Shown: piece by piece, positions 16,956-26,574 of the stretch
Layout of the letters: the number at the start of each line of letters is the position of its first letter
Numbering within the stretch: the first letter of the stretch is position 1
NCBI GenBank assembly: GCA_963839175.1
Contig: CAWIUB010000007.1
Span: 4,813 to 68,812 of the forward strand
DNA length: 64,000 bases
Source of the DNA: CAWIUB01 sp963839175
Lineage (GTDB): Bacteria > Actinomycetota > Actinomycetes > Mycobacteriales > Jatrophihabitantaceae
Direction of reading: 5' to 3'
Notes under the pieces: generated by a model
What the model was told of the DNA's origin: nothing
Databases searched by the model: none
Seen by the model: only the letters and a program-made list of their open reading frames with translations
Program-made: the position numbers and the translations under genes

Positions 16956-18528
16956 CCAATGCCGGGGAGTTAAGACCGAAACCCAAGAGTCAAGTACTGG
17001 TTGAGGGTGTGTCGTAGCGTGAATGGGAACGGAGGCCCTGTAGGACGGTAATCGCCAAGATCAACCGTCGGTGAGGACCTCCGTTGCGCCCCCAGTCTGC
17101 CATCCGTTCTGCTGTTACGACGATCGCCCGCACGGTCACGGTCGCGGCGGGGGTGTTCGCGCCGGGCCATGTGGGGGAGCTGACCCGTATCGTGCCCTTC
17201 GAACTGGCTGACGCGGTGCTCGCCGACACCCGCACGACCGAGCGTCGGCTGCGGATGCTGCCCTCGCGGGTGGGGCTGTATTTCGTGCTCGCCCTGGCTC
17301 TGTTCCCGGGCCTGGGCTACCTGGGTGTGTGGGCCAAGCTCACCGCTGGGTTGGACGGGCAGGCCGAGTCCCCGTCGGGCAAGGCGTTGCGGGAGCTGCG
17401 CCGCCGGCTGGGTCCGGCCCCGCTGCGGGCACTGTTCGAGGTGTTGGCCGGTCCGTTGGGCCGCCCGCGCACCCCCGGGGTGATGTTCGGCCGGTACCGC
17501 ACGGTCGCCTTCGACGGGTGCCGGTCGATCAAGGTTCCCGACAGCGCCGGGAACCGGAGCTGGCTGGGGAAGCTGAACGCCTCCCTCGGGCAGACCGGCT
17601 ATCCGGTGATCCAGTTGATGACGCTGGTGGAGACCGGCACCCGCGCGCTGCTCGGCGCGGTGTTCGGCACGCCTGCCGACGGTGAATTGGCCTGGGCCGG
17701 CAAGCTGCTGCACCACCTGGACCACACGATGCTGGTGTTGGCCGACCGCGGCTTCGACGCCGGGGCGTTCCTGGCCGAGGTCGCCGCCACCGAGGCGCAG
17801 TTCCTGGTGCGGTTGCGGGCCACCCGTCGCCCGCCCATTCTCCGGCACCTGCCCGACGGGTCGGTGCTGTCGCTGATCGGGGGCGTGCGGGTACGGATCA
17901 TCACCGCCGAGGTGAGCGTCACCTGCCACGACGGCACCCGCTACGGCGACAGCTACCGGCTGGCCACCACCTTGACCGATCACCGCGCCTGGCCCGCCGA
18001 GGCGCTGATCGGGCTCTACCACGAGCGGTGGGAACACGAGATCGCCTACCTCGCCCTGCGGCACACCCTGCTGCACGGCCGGGTGCTGCGCTCGGCCGAC
18101 CCCGCCGGCGTCGAGCAGGAGATGTGGGCGCTGCTCACCGTCTACCAGGCGCTGCGCGTCGCCGTCACCGACGCCGTGGCCACCGTGCCCGGCACCGACC
18201 CCGACCGGGCCAGCTACCAGCTCGCCGCCCAGACCGCCCAGACCCTGGTCACCGGCGCCGGCAACATCCTCACCGACGCGACCGACCTAGCCGGCGACAT
18301 CGGCCGCGCCGTGCTGGCCAACCTGCACCCACCGCGCCGGCCCCGCATCTGCGCCCGCCGAGTCAAATCCCCACTGTCCCGCTGGAACAAGCACCCGCCC
18401 GGCAAGCCCACCACCAGCCTGCGAATCACCAAGATCACCACCGCGACCGGCCACGACCACCAGCCGCCGGCAACACGCCGCCGACGATCCTTGACACAGG
18501 CGCCCAGCCCTTAACTCCCTGGCATTGG
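16956..18528 (+). mobile_element. IS4-family insertion sequence with perfect 8-bp target duplication
   Basis: The ends are inverted repeats CCAATGCCGGGGAGTTAAG and (complement) CCAATGCCAGGGAGTTAAG, one mismatch. GCCTAGGG flanks it directly on both sides (16948-16955 and 18529-18536). Size is 1,573 bp with one transposase gene. Clean ends and an in-frame target gene suggest a recent insertion. Confidence 0.93.
17084..18514 (+). CDS. IS4-family transposase
   Basis: A 476-residue DDE transposase with TTG start behind GTGAGGACC. The N-terminal DUF4372-like helical part precedes the catalytic core: first Asp in VAFDGCRSIKVPDS, second in LVLADRGFDAG, and Glu in the YREK-like box LYHERWEHEIAY. It reads IVPFELADAVLADTRTTERR near the start, typical of this group. 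The frame is intact and fills the element. Confidence 0.92.
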   Translation: MRPQSAIRSAVTTIARTVTVAAGVFAPGHVGELTRIVPFELADAVLADTRTTERRLRMLPSRVGLYFVLALALFPGLGYLGVWAKLTAGLDGQAESPSGKALRELRRRLGPAPLRALFEVLAGPLGRPRTPGVMFGRYRTVAFDGCRSIKVPDSAGNRSWLGKLNASLGQTGYPVIQLMTLVETGTRALLGAVFGTPADGELAWAGKLLHHLDHTMLVLADRGFDAGAFLAEVAATEAQFLVRLRATRRPPILRHLPDGSVLSLIGGVRVRIITAEVSVTCHDGTRYGDSYRLATTLTDHRAWPAEALIGLYHERWEHEIAYLALRHTLLHGRVLRSADPAGVEQEMWALLTVYQALRVAVTDAVATVPGTDPDRASYQLAAQTAQTLVTGAGNILTDATDLAGDIGRAVLANLHPPRRPRICARRVKSPLSRWNKHPPGKPTTSLRITKITTATGHDHQPPATRRRRSLTQAPSP

Positions 18529-18654
18529 GCCTAGGGCGTGCTTGAGCACGTCGAGATCGAGAGCGAGGTCGAGTGGTCTATCTTGTGCCAGCTGGTGGGC
18601 GATCGTCGACTTGCCAGTGCCTGGCGCTCCATTGATCAGGATCACCCGTGCCAC
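18529..18654 (-). pseudogene. P-loop kinase/AAA-type ATPase, 5' part
   Basis: A frame from GTG 18654 encodes ARVILINGAPGTGKSTIAHQ with a complete Walker A motif (GAPGTGKST), then DRPLDLALDLDVLKHALG, running into the IS4 target site. It continues in frame in the segment at 16531-16947 if the IS is removed. Substrate unknown; the family phosphorylates small molecules or acts as zeta-like kinases. Confidence 0.85.
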
Positions 18655-18781
18655 ACCGCCAGGCTAGCGAGCAACGTGACCCGCCGCGGTCCCACGGCGC
18701 TGAAGATCCGGTGCTCGGCCCGCGCACGCGCATGCAGATGCGTGCGTTCTGAGTGGCACCGTCGCAAGCGGCGTGGGCTAC

Positions 18782-18940
18782 GTGACCCGGTTTCAGGTCC
18801 GGAAGTCGTTCATGGATCGGTATGAGGTGCACCAGGTCGGCGGTCGAACGATCCTTGAGTACTGGGTGCCAGCCGAGGACCTTGACGACCTCAACAAGAA
18901 CATCGTGGGGGAGATCGAGGTCGTCGCTGAGTATCGCTGA
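18782..18940 (+). CDS. Small hypothetical protein
   Basis: A 52-residue frame, GTG start: VTRFQVRKSFMDRYEVHQV, then RTILEYWVPAEDLDDLNKN and VGEIEVVAEYR. Codon use is that of a real high-GC gene. The strand-loop-helix text and acidic end look like the C-terminus of a longer protein, so it may be a truncated relic. Confidence 0.45.
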   Translation: MTRFQVRKSFMDRYEVHQVGGRTILEYWVPAEDLDDLNKNIVGEIEVVAEYR

Positions 18941-18967
18941 CTGCGGCTATACGCGTGCCGTTGCGAC

Positions 18968-19426
18968 TCAGCGTCCGCAGCGGTCCACACGCTCCCAGGG
19001 CCACTCGGTGGCGAGCCAGCGTGCGACGGCATCGGCGAGTGGTACGTCGAGGCTCGATCTGTCGGCCCGCACCCAGGACTGCACCGTGACGTCCCACTCC
19101 TCGGACGCCGAGGGGTATAGGTACACGCAGCCGATGACGCCGTTGTCGCTGGGGTCGAGGACGGTGAAGGTGTAACCGGCGCCCCGCGTGAAGTCGTCAG
19201 CGTGGCGGCGAAGGTCGATGAGGTTCTCCTCGAGCGTCATGCCGGTTCGTGGCGGCCAGTTGCCGTCGGGATAGCCGGGAGTGGAGCGTATGTGCTCGAT
19301 GCTTGACATCCAGGCGGCATGGTCGGCCTCATTGTGCTGCGGCCCCAGCGGTTCGAGGTGGAACTGGTTGGTGGCGAGTGAGGTCGGCGGATCGAAGTTG
19401 GCTGGCACGAACTCATCCGAGGGCAT
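18968..19426 (-). CDS. GNAT family N-acetyltransferase
   Basis: A 152-residue protein beginning MPSDEFVPANFDPP. The GNAT fold is indicated by FHLEPLGPQHNEADHAAW, the strand FTVLDPSDNGVIGCVYLYP and the late DVTVQSWVRADRSSLDVPLA. The acetyl-CoA loop is atypical. Members of this shape are uncharacterised. It is convergent with the small gene before it and follows LtrA on the same strand. Confidence 0.75.
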   Translation of the reverse strand: MPSDEFVPANFDPPTSLATNQFHLEPLGPQHNEADHAAWMSSIEHIRSTPGYPDGNWPPRTGMTLEENLIDLRRHADDFTRGAGYTFTVLDPSDNGVIGCVYLYPSASEEWDVTVQSWVRADRSSLDVPLADAVARWLATEWPWERVDRCGR

Positions 19427-19509
19427 GACCGGGACCGTACTTGGCTGGCCAGACCTGGTGCTCGCGGAGATCACGAGCCGCGCCTGGCGACCGATCCCGC
19501 TCGGCGTTC

Positions 19510-20151
19510 TCACCCGGGTGCCCGGCGCTGCAGCATCGCGCGCCAGCCGATCTGCCGCGTTCGGCCAGGTGCCCGGAGGCCACGCAGCCGCGGCCGCAGC
19601 ACCGTCGGCGTGGACAGGTCGATCAGCGCCGCGGCCGCCCAGATCGCCTCCCGTGCGTGCCCGTGCATGAGCGCGCCGACGACCAGCATCGGGCCGGTGA
19701 GCAGCATGGCCACCGTGTACGGGTTAACCGCCGACATCCGCTGCCATGCCCCAGCGGCGACGACCGGGACGCCGAGCACGAGGCGGCCCAGCCAGTACGC
19801 CAGGGCGAACAGCAGGCCCAGCCGCCCGTACGCGTCCGGCAGCGACAGCGCCATGAAGATGCCGGCCAACGCGACGCCGAAGATCCGGATCCGCAGCAGC
19901 GGGCGGGACGCGTCCAGCTGGTTGGTCTGGATCGAGGTGCCCACCCACAGCCAGTAGATCGGCACGAACACCACCAGCGCACGCGCCGCGCTGCCCCACG
20001 ACAGCTGATGCACCAGCAGGCCGGACACCCGGGTGACCGCGACGACGAAGACCAGGTCGAAGAACAGCTCCGCCCAGCTGACCCGCTTCTCCGTCCCCCG
20101 CTCGTCGCTGTCGGCCACCTCGCCGGTCTGCCGCGGCATGGTGGAAGGCAT
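19510..20151 (-). pseudogene. Low temperature requirement protein A (LtrA), truncated
   Basis: The 214-residue frame starts with the LtrA signature VSWAELFFDLVFVVAVTRVS and holds about six membrane helices. LtrA proteins are normally near 400 residues. Here homology ends at LRPRLRGLRAPG and a foreign 20-residue tail follows, so the distal half (with the LAERYGLF region) is lost. A deletion joined it to sequence beside the GNAT gene. Confidence 0.8.
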
Positions 20152-20533
20152 CTGCCGTAGCCCGCCGGCTCGCATTCTCCAGCGCGACGGTGAACCGTAA
20201 GTCGAGCGCCGCCCGGGGCCAGTATGAGCCGCGCCGCCGCGCGGTCCTCATCGTCGCTACCGAATCATTCATCTGCGCCGAGCACGCCGCCCAGTCGTCG
20301 CGGGCCGAACGAGACGGGTCCGGCCTGGCTACCCACTGCGAGCATGCTCGAGGTGCAATCCCACGCCGGGGCAAAGCCCGCGCCGTTCGGGTACGCCGAA
20401 TCGGGGACACGCTGCAGCGGACTGGGCGGCTGGCGACGCCGTTGTTATGGAACACCGGTGCTCGCTCAGTATTGGGCTGTGTTCGTTGCTTTCGTCGGTA
20501 TGCGCGGGTTGCCGACTTGTCGGCCTGCTCGAT
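20152..20533. other. Gene-free stretch with diverged repeat
   Basis: No gene recognised. Positions 20307-20402 resemble 16375-16470 in the same orientation; both begin GAACGA(GA)CGGGTCCGGCC and end near GGGTACGCCGA. It may be residue of a gene present twice before decay. Confidence 0.4.
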
Positions 20534-20550
20534 GCTTGCATAATGTAAGC
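20534..20550. promoter_or_regulatory. Operator-like palindrome at the vapB start
   Basis: GCTTGCATAATGTAAGC is a 17-bp palindrome with one mismatched pair. It contains a -10-like TAATGT and abuts the ATG of the antitoxin gene, so it is likely both promoter and autoregulatory operator. Confidence 0.5.
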
Positions 20551-20781
20551 ATGCCGAACGTGTTGGTCCGGCACGTGCCCGAGGAGGTACATGCGCGTCT
20601 GCAGGCACGCGCGGCCAAGCGGGGTCAGTCATTGCAGCAGTACTTGGCCAGCGAGATGCGGCGACTTGCCGAGCGGCCGAGCATGGACGAGGTGCTGGCC
20701 CGGATCGCGGCGCGACGCGGCGGTGTGGTCGGTCTCGAGCAAGCCGTGGCGGACCTGGCTGCCGAGCGAGACCGCCGTTGA
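20551..20781 (+). CDS. VapB/FitA-type antitoxin
   Basis: A 76-residue protein, MPNVLVRHVPEEVHARLQAR, then SLQQYLASEMRRLAERPS: the ribbon-helix-helix fold of FitA/VapB antitoxins, followed by a helical toxin-binding tail. It starts directly at the palindrome (no ribosome site), so the message may be leaderless. It overlaps the toxin gene by 4 bp (TTGA). Confidence 0.85.
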   Translation: MPNVLVRHVPEEVHARLQARAAKRGQSLQQYLASEMRRLAERPSMDEVLARIAARRGGVVGLEQAVADLAAERDRR

Positions 20782-21167
20782 TCGTTGTCGATGCCTCGGT
20801 GTTGGCGAACGCGGTCGGCGACGACGCCGATGACGGTGCGCGGGCGCGCGGTGCCCTCGTCGGGCAGGACCTGAGCGTTCCGGACCTGGTCGATGTCGAG
20901 GTGGTCTCCGTACTGCGACGTCGCTGGCTGGCCAAGACGCTGAGTGCGCGGCGGTTCGCGGCGGCGGTCACGGATCTGACGGCACTGCCGGCGGACCGGT
21001 ATCCGGTCCTGCCGTTCATGCCCCGCGCCTACGAACTGCGCGCGAACGTCAGCGCCTACGACGCCACCTACGTCGCGCTCGCCGAACAGCTCGGCTGTCC
21101 GCTGATCACCGCCGATGCGCGGCTTGCCGCTGCGCCAGGTCCACGTTGCGCCATTTCCGTGCTGTAG
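20778..21167 (+). CDS. VapC PIN-domain toxin
   Basis: A 129-residue protein from TTG: IVVDASVLANAVGDD (first Asp), VPDLVDVEVVSVLRR (Glu), SAYDATYVALAEQLG (Asp) and LITADARLAAAP (Asp). All four PIN acidic positions are present, so RNase activity is expected. It forms a type II pair with the upstream antitoxin. Confidence 0.88.
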   Translation: MIVVDASVLANAVGDDADDGARARGALVGQDLSVPDLVDVEVVSVLRRRWLAKTLSARRFAAAVTDLTALPADRYPVLPFMPRAYELRANVSAYDATYVALAEQLGCPLITADARLAAAPGPRCAISVL

Positions 21168-21418
21168 CGGGAGAGCGGTTCCGACGACTAGCCGATCGCC
21201 TCGGCATCGACGCGCACCTGCACACGTTGCGGCACTACGCCGCGACCCAACTGCTCACCGCCGGCGTCGACCTGCGCACGGTCGCCGGACGGCCGGGGCA
21301 TGGCGACGGAAGCATCACGTTGCACCACTACGCGGCATGGGTCAATCACGCCGATCAGCGCGCAGCATCAATACTCAGCGGTCGGCTAGCCAGCTCACGG
21401 TCAGTCGTCGTCGACTGA
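21146..21418 (+). pseudogene. Tyrosine integrase C-terminal fragment
   Basis: About 80 residues: ERFRRLADRLGIDAHLHTLR, then HYAATQLLTAGVDLRTVAG and GHGDGSITLHHYAAW. This is the last quarter of an integrase with HxLRHY, GHGDGS and the catalytic Tyr, but the first Arg and N-terminal domains are absent. It is adjacent to, and slightly overlaps, vapC, and may mark the edge of a lost element. Confidence 0.75.
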
Positions 21419-21506
21419 TCAGGTCCAGCCCGCGTCGAGTCCTCCACGTTCGCCCTCCAGCGTCGCTCATGCATCGTGGGGCCATGCGTGGCCGTGACAG
21501 CGCTAC

Positions 21507-23923
21507 GGGGCCCAGAACTCCTGACATGTAGGTAGCTGGCCGCCACCTTTCCGGTTGTGAATGTTGGGCTGTTGGCGTGTCGGTGGGGTGACAGCAGCTC
21601 GTTTCGTGGGATCATTTCCGGAAAGGTTGGAGCGGATTTCGGGGGTGGCAGGGTGGGTCGGGTGAGCCAGCCGGTGCTGCTGCTGCTGCTGCCCGCCGAT
21701 GCGGTGCCGATCGGCCCTGTGGCCGGGCTTGTGGAGGGGCCGCAGGGCGGGGTCGTGTACGTGTCGGGCCTGGTCACGTTCGTGTTCGCGGCCGGTGACG
21801 AGGTCGGGCGGCGGCTGGCCGCGGTCCAGCTGGTGAGCACGAAGATCGCGACCGCGGCCGCGGTCGCCCGGGCGTTCGGGGTCGGCATCGTGACGCTGTG
21901 GCGGTGGACGAGCGGCTACGAGGGTGCCGGGGTGGCCGGGTTGATCCCGGCCAAGACCGGCCCGAAAGGCCCGTCGAAGCTCACCGAGCAGGTCGCGGCC
22001 TGGATCCGTGACCTGGACGGGCAGGGCCTGAGCCTGGCCGCGATCGCCGCCCGCAGCGGGGTGAGCACGGCGACGGTGCGGGTGGCGTTGGGCCGCCGCA
22101 GGGGCAGCGCCGGCTGGGAAGCCCGCCAGACGGTCACCGCCGACGCGGCCACGGCATGCGGCGGCGAGGCGGGCGCTGCCGGCGGCAACGTCGAGGGCGG
22201 GCCGGCGTTGCCGGTGCTGCCGATGCCGCGCCCGCGCACCGCGGAGCGGGAGCTGGCCCGCACCGGCCTGCTGCCCGAGGCGCCGCCGGTGTTCACCGAG
22301 GGGGCGCACCTGCCGCTGGCCGGGCTGCTGCTGATCCTGCCCGCGCTCGCGGTCACCGGGCTGGTCGAGGCGTTCGAGGCGACCTACGGGCGGCTACGCA
22401 ACGGGTTCTACGGGCTGCGGGCGACGCTGCTGATGCTGCTGTTCTTGGCCCTGCTGCGCGACCCGCGCGCCGAGGGCGCGACCCGCATCCGCCCGGCCGA
22501 CCTCGGCCGGTTGCTCGGGCTGGACCGGGCACCGGAGGTCAAGACGCTGCGCCGCAAACTGATCGAGCTCGCCGGGCACGGCCGCGGCGCGCAGCTGCAG
22601 TCCGCACTCGCGAAAGCGCACGCCGCCGCCCGGCCGCAGGCGCTGGGGTTCCTCCACGTCGACGGGCACGTGCGCGTGTACTCGGGCACCCGGGACCTGC
22701 CCAAGACCCACATCGCCCGGATGCACCTGGCCGGGCACGCCACCAACGAGACCTGGATCGCCGACGCCGACGCCGACCCGGTGCTCGTGGTCACCGCCCC
22801 ACCCGCGGCCAGCCTCGCCGCCGAACTGGTGCGGCTGCTGCCCGACCTGCGTACCCTGCTCGGTCCGGACCGCCGCGCCACGGTGATCTTCGACCGCGGC
22901 GGCTGGTCCCCGGACACGTTCGCGAAGATCCTGGCCGCCGGCATGGACGTGCTCACCTACCGCAAGGCACCCTTCGACCGGCTCGGCGACGACGCGTTCA
23001 CCGAACACACCTTCACCGACCCCGACGGCGACCCGCGCACCTACCAGCTCGCCCAGACCACCGTCGACCTGCCGCTGCCCGACAGCCGCACCGTCACCCT
23101 GCGCCAGATCCACCGCAAAGCCGCCGACGGGGCGCAGATCCCGGTACTCACCTCGCGCACCGACCTGCCCGCCGCCGAACTGTGCTGGCGCCTGTCGGCC
23201 CGGTGGCGGCAAGAGAACTACTTCAAATACGCCCGGGCGCACTTCGCCCTCGACGCCCTGGACAGCTACGCCGACACCCCCGACGACCCCGACCGGCCCG
23301 GTCCCCAACCCCGCCAAACACCAGGCGAAAGCCGCCGTCCAGGCCGCCCGCGCCAACCTAGCCGCCGCCGAGAACGGCATCGCCGCCGCCATCGACGACG
23401 CCGTGCAACGGGCCCGCCGCCCCGGCAGCGGCGGCACCGCCACCGTCGACCCCGCCGCCGACCGGGCACTCTCGGCCGCCCGCGACAAGCTCGACCAGGC
23501 CGCAGCAGGCTCACGGATCACCCCCAGCCACCTCCCGCTGCGCCAAGTCCGCCCCGACGCCCGACTGCTCGACGAGCAACGCAAACTGATCACCCACGCC
23601 ATCCGCATCACCGCCTACAACGCCGAAACCACCCTCATGCGGATGCTCCGCCCGCACTACGCCCGAGCCGAAGACGAAGCCCGCGCCCTACTCCGCGAAG
23701 CCATGACCCTCTCCGGCGACCTGCACATCACCGGCGACACCCTCCACGTCACCCTCGACCCCGCCACCGCACCACGACGCAGCCGCGCCCTGCACGCCCT
23801 CTGCCAGCAGCTCACCGCCACCGAAACCACCTACCCCGACACCCCCCTCAAGATCGTCTACGGCATCAAACAGCAGCCCAACACTTCATGATCGAACCTT
23901 CATGTCAGGAGTTCTGGGGCCCC
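21507..23923 (+). mobile_element. Insertion sequence with 20-bp inverted repeats
   Basis: The left end (21507-21528) reads GGGGCCCAGAACTCCTGACATG; the right end (23901-23923) is its complement with one extra C. The element is about 2.4 kb and holds a single large transposase gene. No direct target duplication abuts the repeats. Confidence 0.85.
21662..23891 (+). pseudogene. Large DDE transposase with a frameshift
   Basis: From GTG (21653 or 21662) a helix-turn-helix part (AAVARAFGVGIVTLWRW, then IAARSGVSTATVRVAL) precedes a DDE core: LHVDGHVRVYSGTRDLP (Asp), VIFDRGGWSPDTFAKIL (Asp) and RWRQENYFKYARAHFALD (Glu). Near 23287 one extra C in CGGCCCGGTC shifts the frame; PVPNPAKHQAKAAVQ and the tail KIVYGIKQQPN follow in the other. 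Programmed shifting is possible but the site is not a classical slippery one. Confidence 0.8.
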
Positions 23924-24180
23924 GCCGTGACGGCTTGGGTCACGCCCGCCGGCCTGTTCGACCGTCACCTGGTGACGGCGCACCCACTGTCGGAGAGCCC
24001 AACGACGGCTCATGCCGATGAGCGCGCACATCGTGGATATGCGGGTGGTCGCTAAACGGGCGAAGCTCCAGACCGACAAAGCTCGGCACGCCTGGCACGC
24101 AGCCCGACCATCCGGGTGAGTACGAGTTCGCTCGCGCCAACCCGTTCGCCGCGCCCTACGACGCGCTCGGAGCCTGGCGG

Positions 24181-24477
24181 TTATTCGCTGTAGTTTCTCC
24201 GATCGACGGTCATGTTCGGCTCCTCGGCCGACGAGTACCCGCCATCCGTGCTCGGTCCGAACGTCTCGGGCTCCGGTTCGGCCGACGCGTCGAGGTACGG
24301 GTGGAAGGTCACGTTCTCGGCCATCGCCTGGCTGCGCTGCGCGTCGAGCGTGGCGGCCGACTCCGCGGCGTCCTCACCTTCGATGCGGGCCTCGCGCTGC
24401 GACGGCGTTTCGTCGGACGGATCCTTGCTGTGGTGCGCGCACCCAAGCGGTCCTGGGACCGCTGGCGCGACCGTCAC
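24181..24477 (-). CDS. Hypothetical acidic protein
   Basis: A 98-residue frame starting GTG 1 bp after the ABC permease stop, thus possibly coupled to it. It is acidic and low in hydrophobics (SQREARIEGEDAAESAATLD), with no domain that I recognise. It could be a spurious frame; the position behind an operon is its main support. Confidence 0.35.
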   Translation of the reverse strand: MTVAPAVPGPLGCAHHSKDPSDETPSQREARIEGEDAAESAATLDAQRSQAMAENVTFHPYLDASAEPEPETFGPSTDGGYSSAEEPNMTVDRRNYSE

Positions 24478-24478
24478 T

Positions 24479-25228
24479 TCACGTGATGTCGCGGTTCAGC
24501 GTGAGGGCCGCTCCCATCACGGCCGGGACGAGCGCCCAGAGCAGCAACACCATGATGCCGCCCGGCCGGGACAGCAGCGTGATGCCCTCCGGATCGGAGT
24601 CGCCGCCCGGCGGGTAGATGACCGAGATCATCGCCCCGATCGGCGTGTACGGGAACGCCGCCCGCACGCCTGGGATGGCAGCGATCAGGTTGTTGATCAC
24701 CAGCAGGAACACTAGGCCTAGGCTGATCGCCAGGCCCTGGTTGCGCAGCAGTGATCCGACGCCGATGCCCATGATCGCGAACAGGACAAACACCAGGACG
24801 AGACCCACCATCGCGTGCCCCACGTCGCCGCCGAGTTCGAAGTCGATGTGCTTGCTGGATAACCACGGGACCGTGATCGCGAGCTGGACCAGGATGCCGA
24901 GCACGGCGTAGGCGGCACCCACCAGTGCGTACGTGATCAGCTTGGCCGCCACGATCGCCCAGCGGGACGGGGTGGTCAGGACGGTCGGCGTGAACGTCTG
25001 ATAGCGCAATTCCGTGGTGATGCCGAGGATCCCGAGGATGAACGCCACGGCCAGGCCGCCGTTCGCGTTGGCGAAGATGCTCGCGACGTCCGAGGGCTCC
25101 TGGATGTCGTCGGAGGCAAGGCCCGCGACAGCCGCCAGGACGCCGACGGCGAGGCCGGCGAGAAGCAGCCAGAACCACACCTGGGTCGTGCGCAGCTTGA
25201 GCAGCTCGGCGCGGATCAACCGGATCAT
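24479..25228 (-). CDS. ABC-2 type transporter permease
   Basis: A 249-residue membrane protein beginning MIRLIRAELLKLRTTQVWFW, the classic start of ABC-2 exporter permeases. Six hydrophobic helices are visible, with TELRYQTFTPTVLTTPSRW in the first cytoplasmic region. Its ATG overlaps the ATPase stop (ATGA). With that ATPase it forms an exporter for an unknown lipid, peptide or drug. Confidence 0.88.
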   Translation of the reverse strand: MIRLIRAELLKLRTTQVWFWLLLAGLAVGVLAAVAGLASDDIQEPSDVASIFANANGGLAVAFILGILGITTELRYQTFTPTVLTTPSRWAIVAAKLITYALVGAAYAVLGILVQLAITVPWLSSKHIDFELGGDVGHAMVGLVLVFVLFAIMGIGVGSLLRNQGLAISLGLVFLLVINNLIAAIPGVRAAFPYTPIGAMISVIYPPGGDSDPEGITLLSRPGGIMVLLLWALVPAVMGAALTLNRDIT

Positions 25229-26124
25229 GCGGCCCCCTCGGTCAGCGAGAAGAACAGCTCTTCGAGTTCGACGCGGTCGCCGCGCAGTTCGTGCAATTCG
25301 ACGCCGGCGAGGAACGCGTGGTGACCGACCTCGGCCGTCGTGGCCCCGCGGACCACCAGCGCGTCCGGGCCGGTCTGCTCGACCGTGGCAGGCGGGGGGA
25401 TCGCCGCCCGAAGCGCGTCCGCCCCGGGGGAGCAGACGACCACCCGGTCCGTCCCTGCGGTCAACTCCGCGATCGAGCCGGAGGTAACCAGCCGGCCCCG
25501 GTTCAGGATGACGACGCGGTCGGCGATCTCCTCGACCTCGTTGAGTTGATGGCTGGAGACCAGGACGGTCCGGCCCTGATCGCCGAGCGTGCGCAGGATC
25601 GTCCGCAGCCAACGGATGCCTTCCGGGTCCAGGCCGTTGGCCGGCTCGTCCAGCACGAGTACGTGCGGATCGCCCAGCAGCGCCGCCGCCAGGCTCAGCC
25701 GCTGCCGCATGCCGAGCGAGTACGTCCGCACCTTGCGGCGGGCGGCGTCGGCCAGGCCGACGGTGGCAAGCGTCTCGTCGGCACGGGGGATCGGCAGGCC
25801 GGCAGCGGTGCAGAGGACGCGCAGGTGGTTCCGGGCGGAGCGTGCCGGGTGGAAGCTCGACGACTCCAGGGCCGCCCCGACCACGGTGATAGGCGCCGGG
25901 ATGTGGCGGTACTGCAGTCCGCCGATGGTCGCGGTGCCGGAGGTGGGGTGGACGAGCCCGAGCAGTGCGCGCAGTGTCGTGGTCTTGCCGGCACCGTTGG
26001 GCCCGAGGAAGCCGGTGACCGAACCAGGTTCGACAGTGAAGCTGAGCCGGTCTACGGCACGCACCTTCCCGCCGAAGACCTTGGTAAGGTCGTCGACCAC
26101 GATGCGTCCGTCGCGAGTGCTCAT
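25225..26124 (-). CDS. ABC transporter ATP-binding protein
   Basis: A 299-residue ATPase starting MSTRDGRIVVDDLTKVFGG. Walker A is GPNGAGKTT, the signature is YSLGMRQRLSLA, Walker B VLVLDEPANGLDPEG and the switch His is in VLVSSHQLNEVE. The C-terminal 80 residues form a DUF4162-like domain. It precedes the permease in one operon; upstream ATGs in the same frame lack homology. Confidence 0.9.
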   Translation of the reverse strand: MSTRDGRIVVDDLTKVFGGKVRAVDRLSFTVEPGSVTGFLGPNGAGKTTTLRALLGLVHPTSGTATIGGLQYRHIPAPITVVGAALESSSFHPARSARNHLRVLCTAAGLPIPRADETLATVGLADAARRKVRTYSLGMRQRLSLAAALLGDPHVLVLDEPANGLDPEGIRWLRTILRTLGDQGRTVLVSSHQLNEVEEIADRVVILNRGRLVTSGSIAELTAGTDRVVVCSPGADALRAAIPPPATVEQTGPDALVVRGATTAEVGHHAFLAGVELHELRGDRVELEELFFSLTEGAA

Positions 26125-26266
26125 GTCGGAGAGTCTGTCGGAAATGAGTTCTCGGCCGCCACGCCCGAACATGCCGCGGGTCACGCGATCCTGCCGATGG
26201 GCGGGCACATTCTTCCGCCCGTCCATTGGAGAAGCCTTTTCTGACCGCTCGTCATGACGAGGCAAT

Positions 26267-26510
26267 ATGGCACGCCTGTCCCTGTGTACGCCCACGCTGC
26301 ACACCGCTCGCCTGCGACTGCGTCCCTTCACCGATGCGGACGCGGATGCCCTCTTCGCGCTGCACAGCAGCGCCTACGTGCTGCGCTACTGGGACGCGCC
26401 GCCATGGAGCGAACGTGCGCGCGCCAAGCGCTTCCTCGCGGCTTGCCAGAAGATGGCGGAAGAAGGCACCGGGGCGCGGCTGGCCATGGACCGGTCAGCT
26501 CCCTTTGGCG
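26267..26510 (+). pseudogene. GNAT acetyltransferase, N-terminal stump
   Basis: The frame starts TARLRLRPFTDADADALFAL, then YWDAPPWSERARAKRFLAA, a RimJ/RimL-type GNAT opening. Homology is lost after LAMDRS, before the acetyl-CoA loop. The next recognisable sequence is the tail of a sigma factor, so a deletion removed the rest of both genes. Confidence 0.72.
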
Positions 26511-26574
26511 GCCGTTCATACACCCTCCCTCGACGCGGACTTGGGTGTGAGTGCTAGTGAGGCCCGCTACCGGA

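Noticed and set aside
21491..23931. GCCGTGAC on both sides of the 21.5 kb IS as a target duplication
   Set aside because: The left copy is separated from the inverted repeat by 8 further bases, so it is not a flush duplication.
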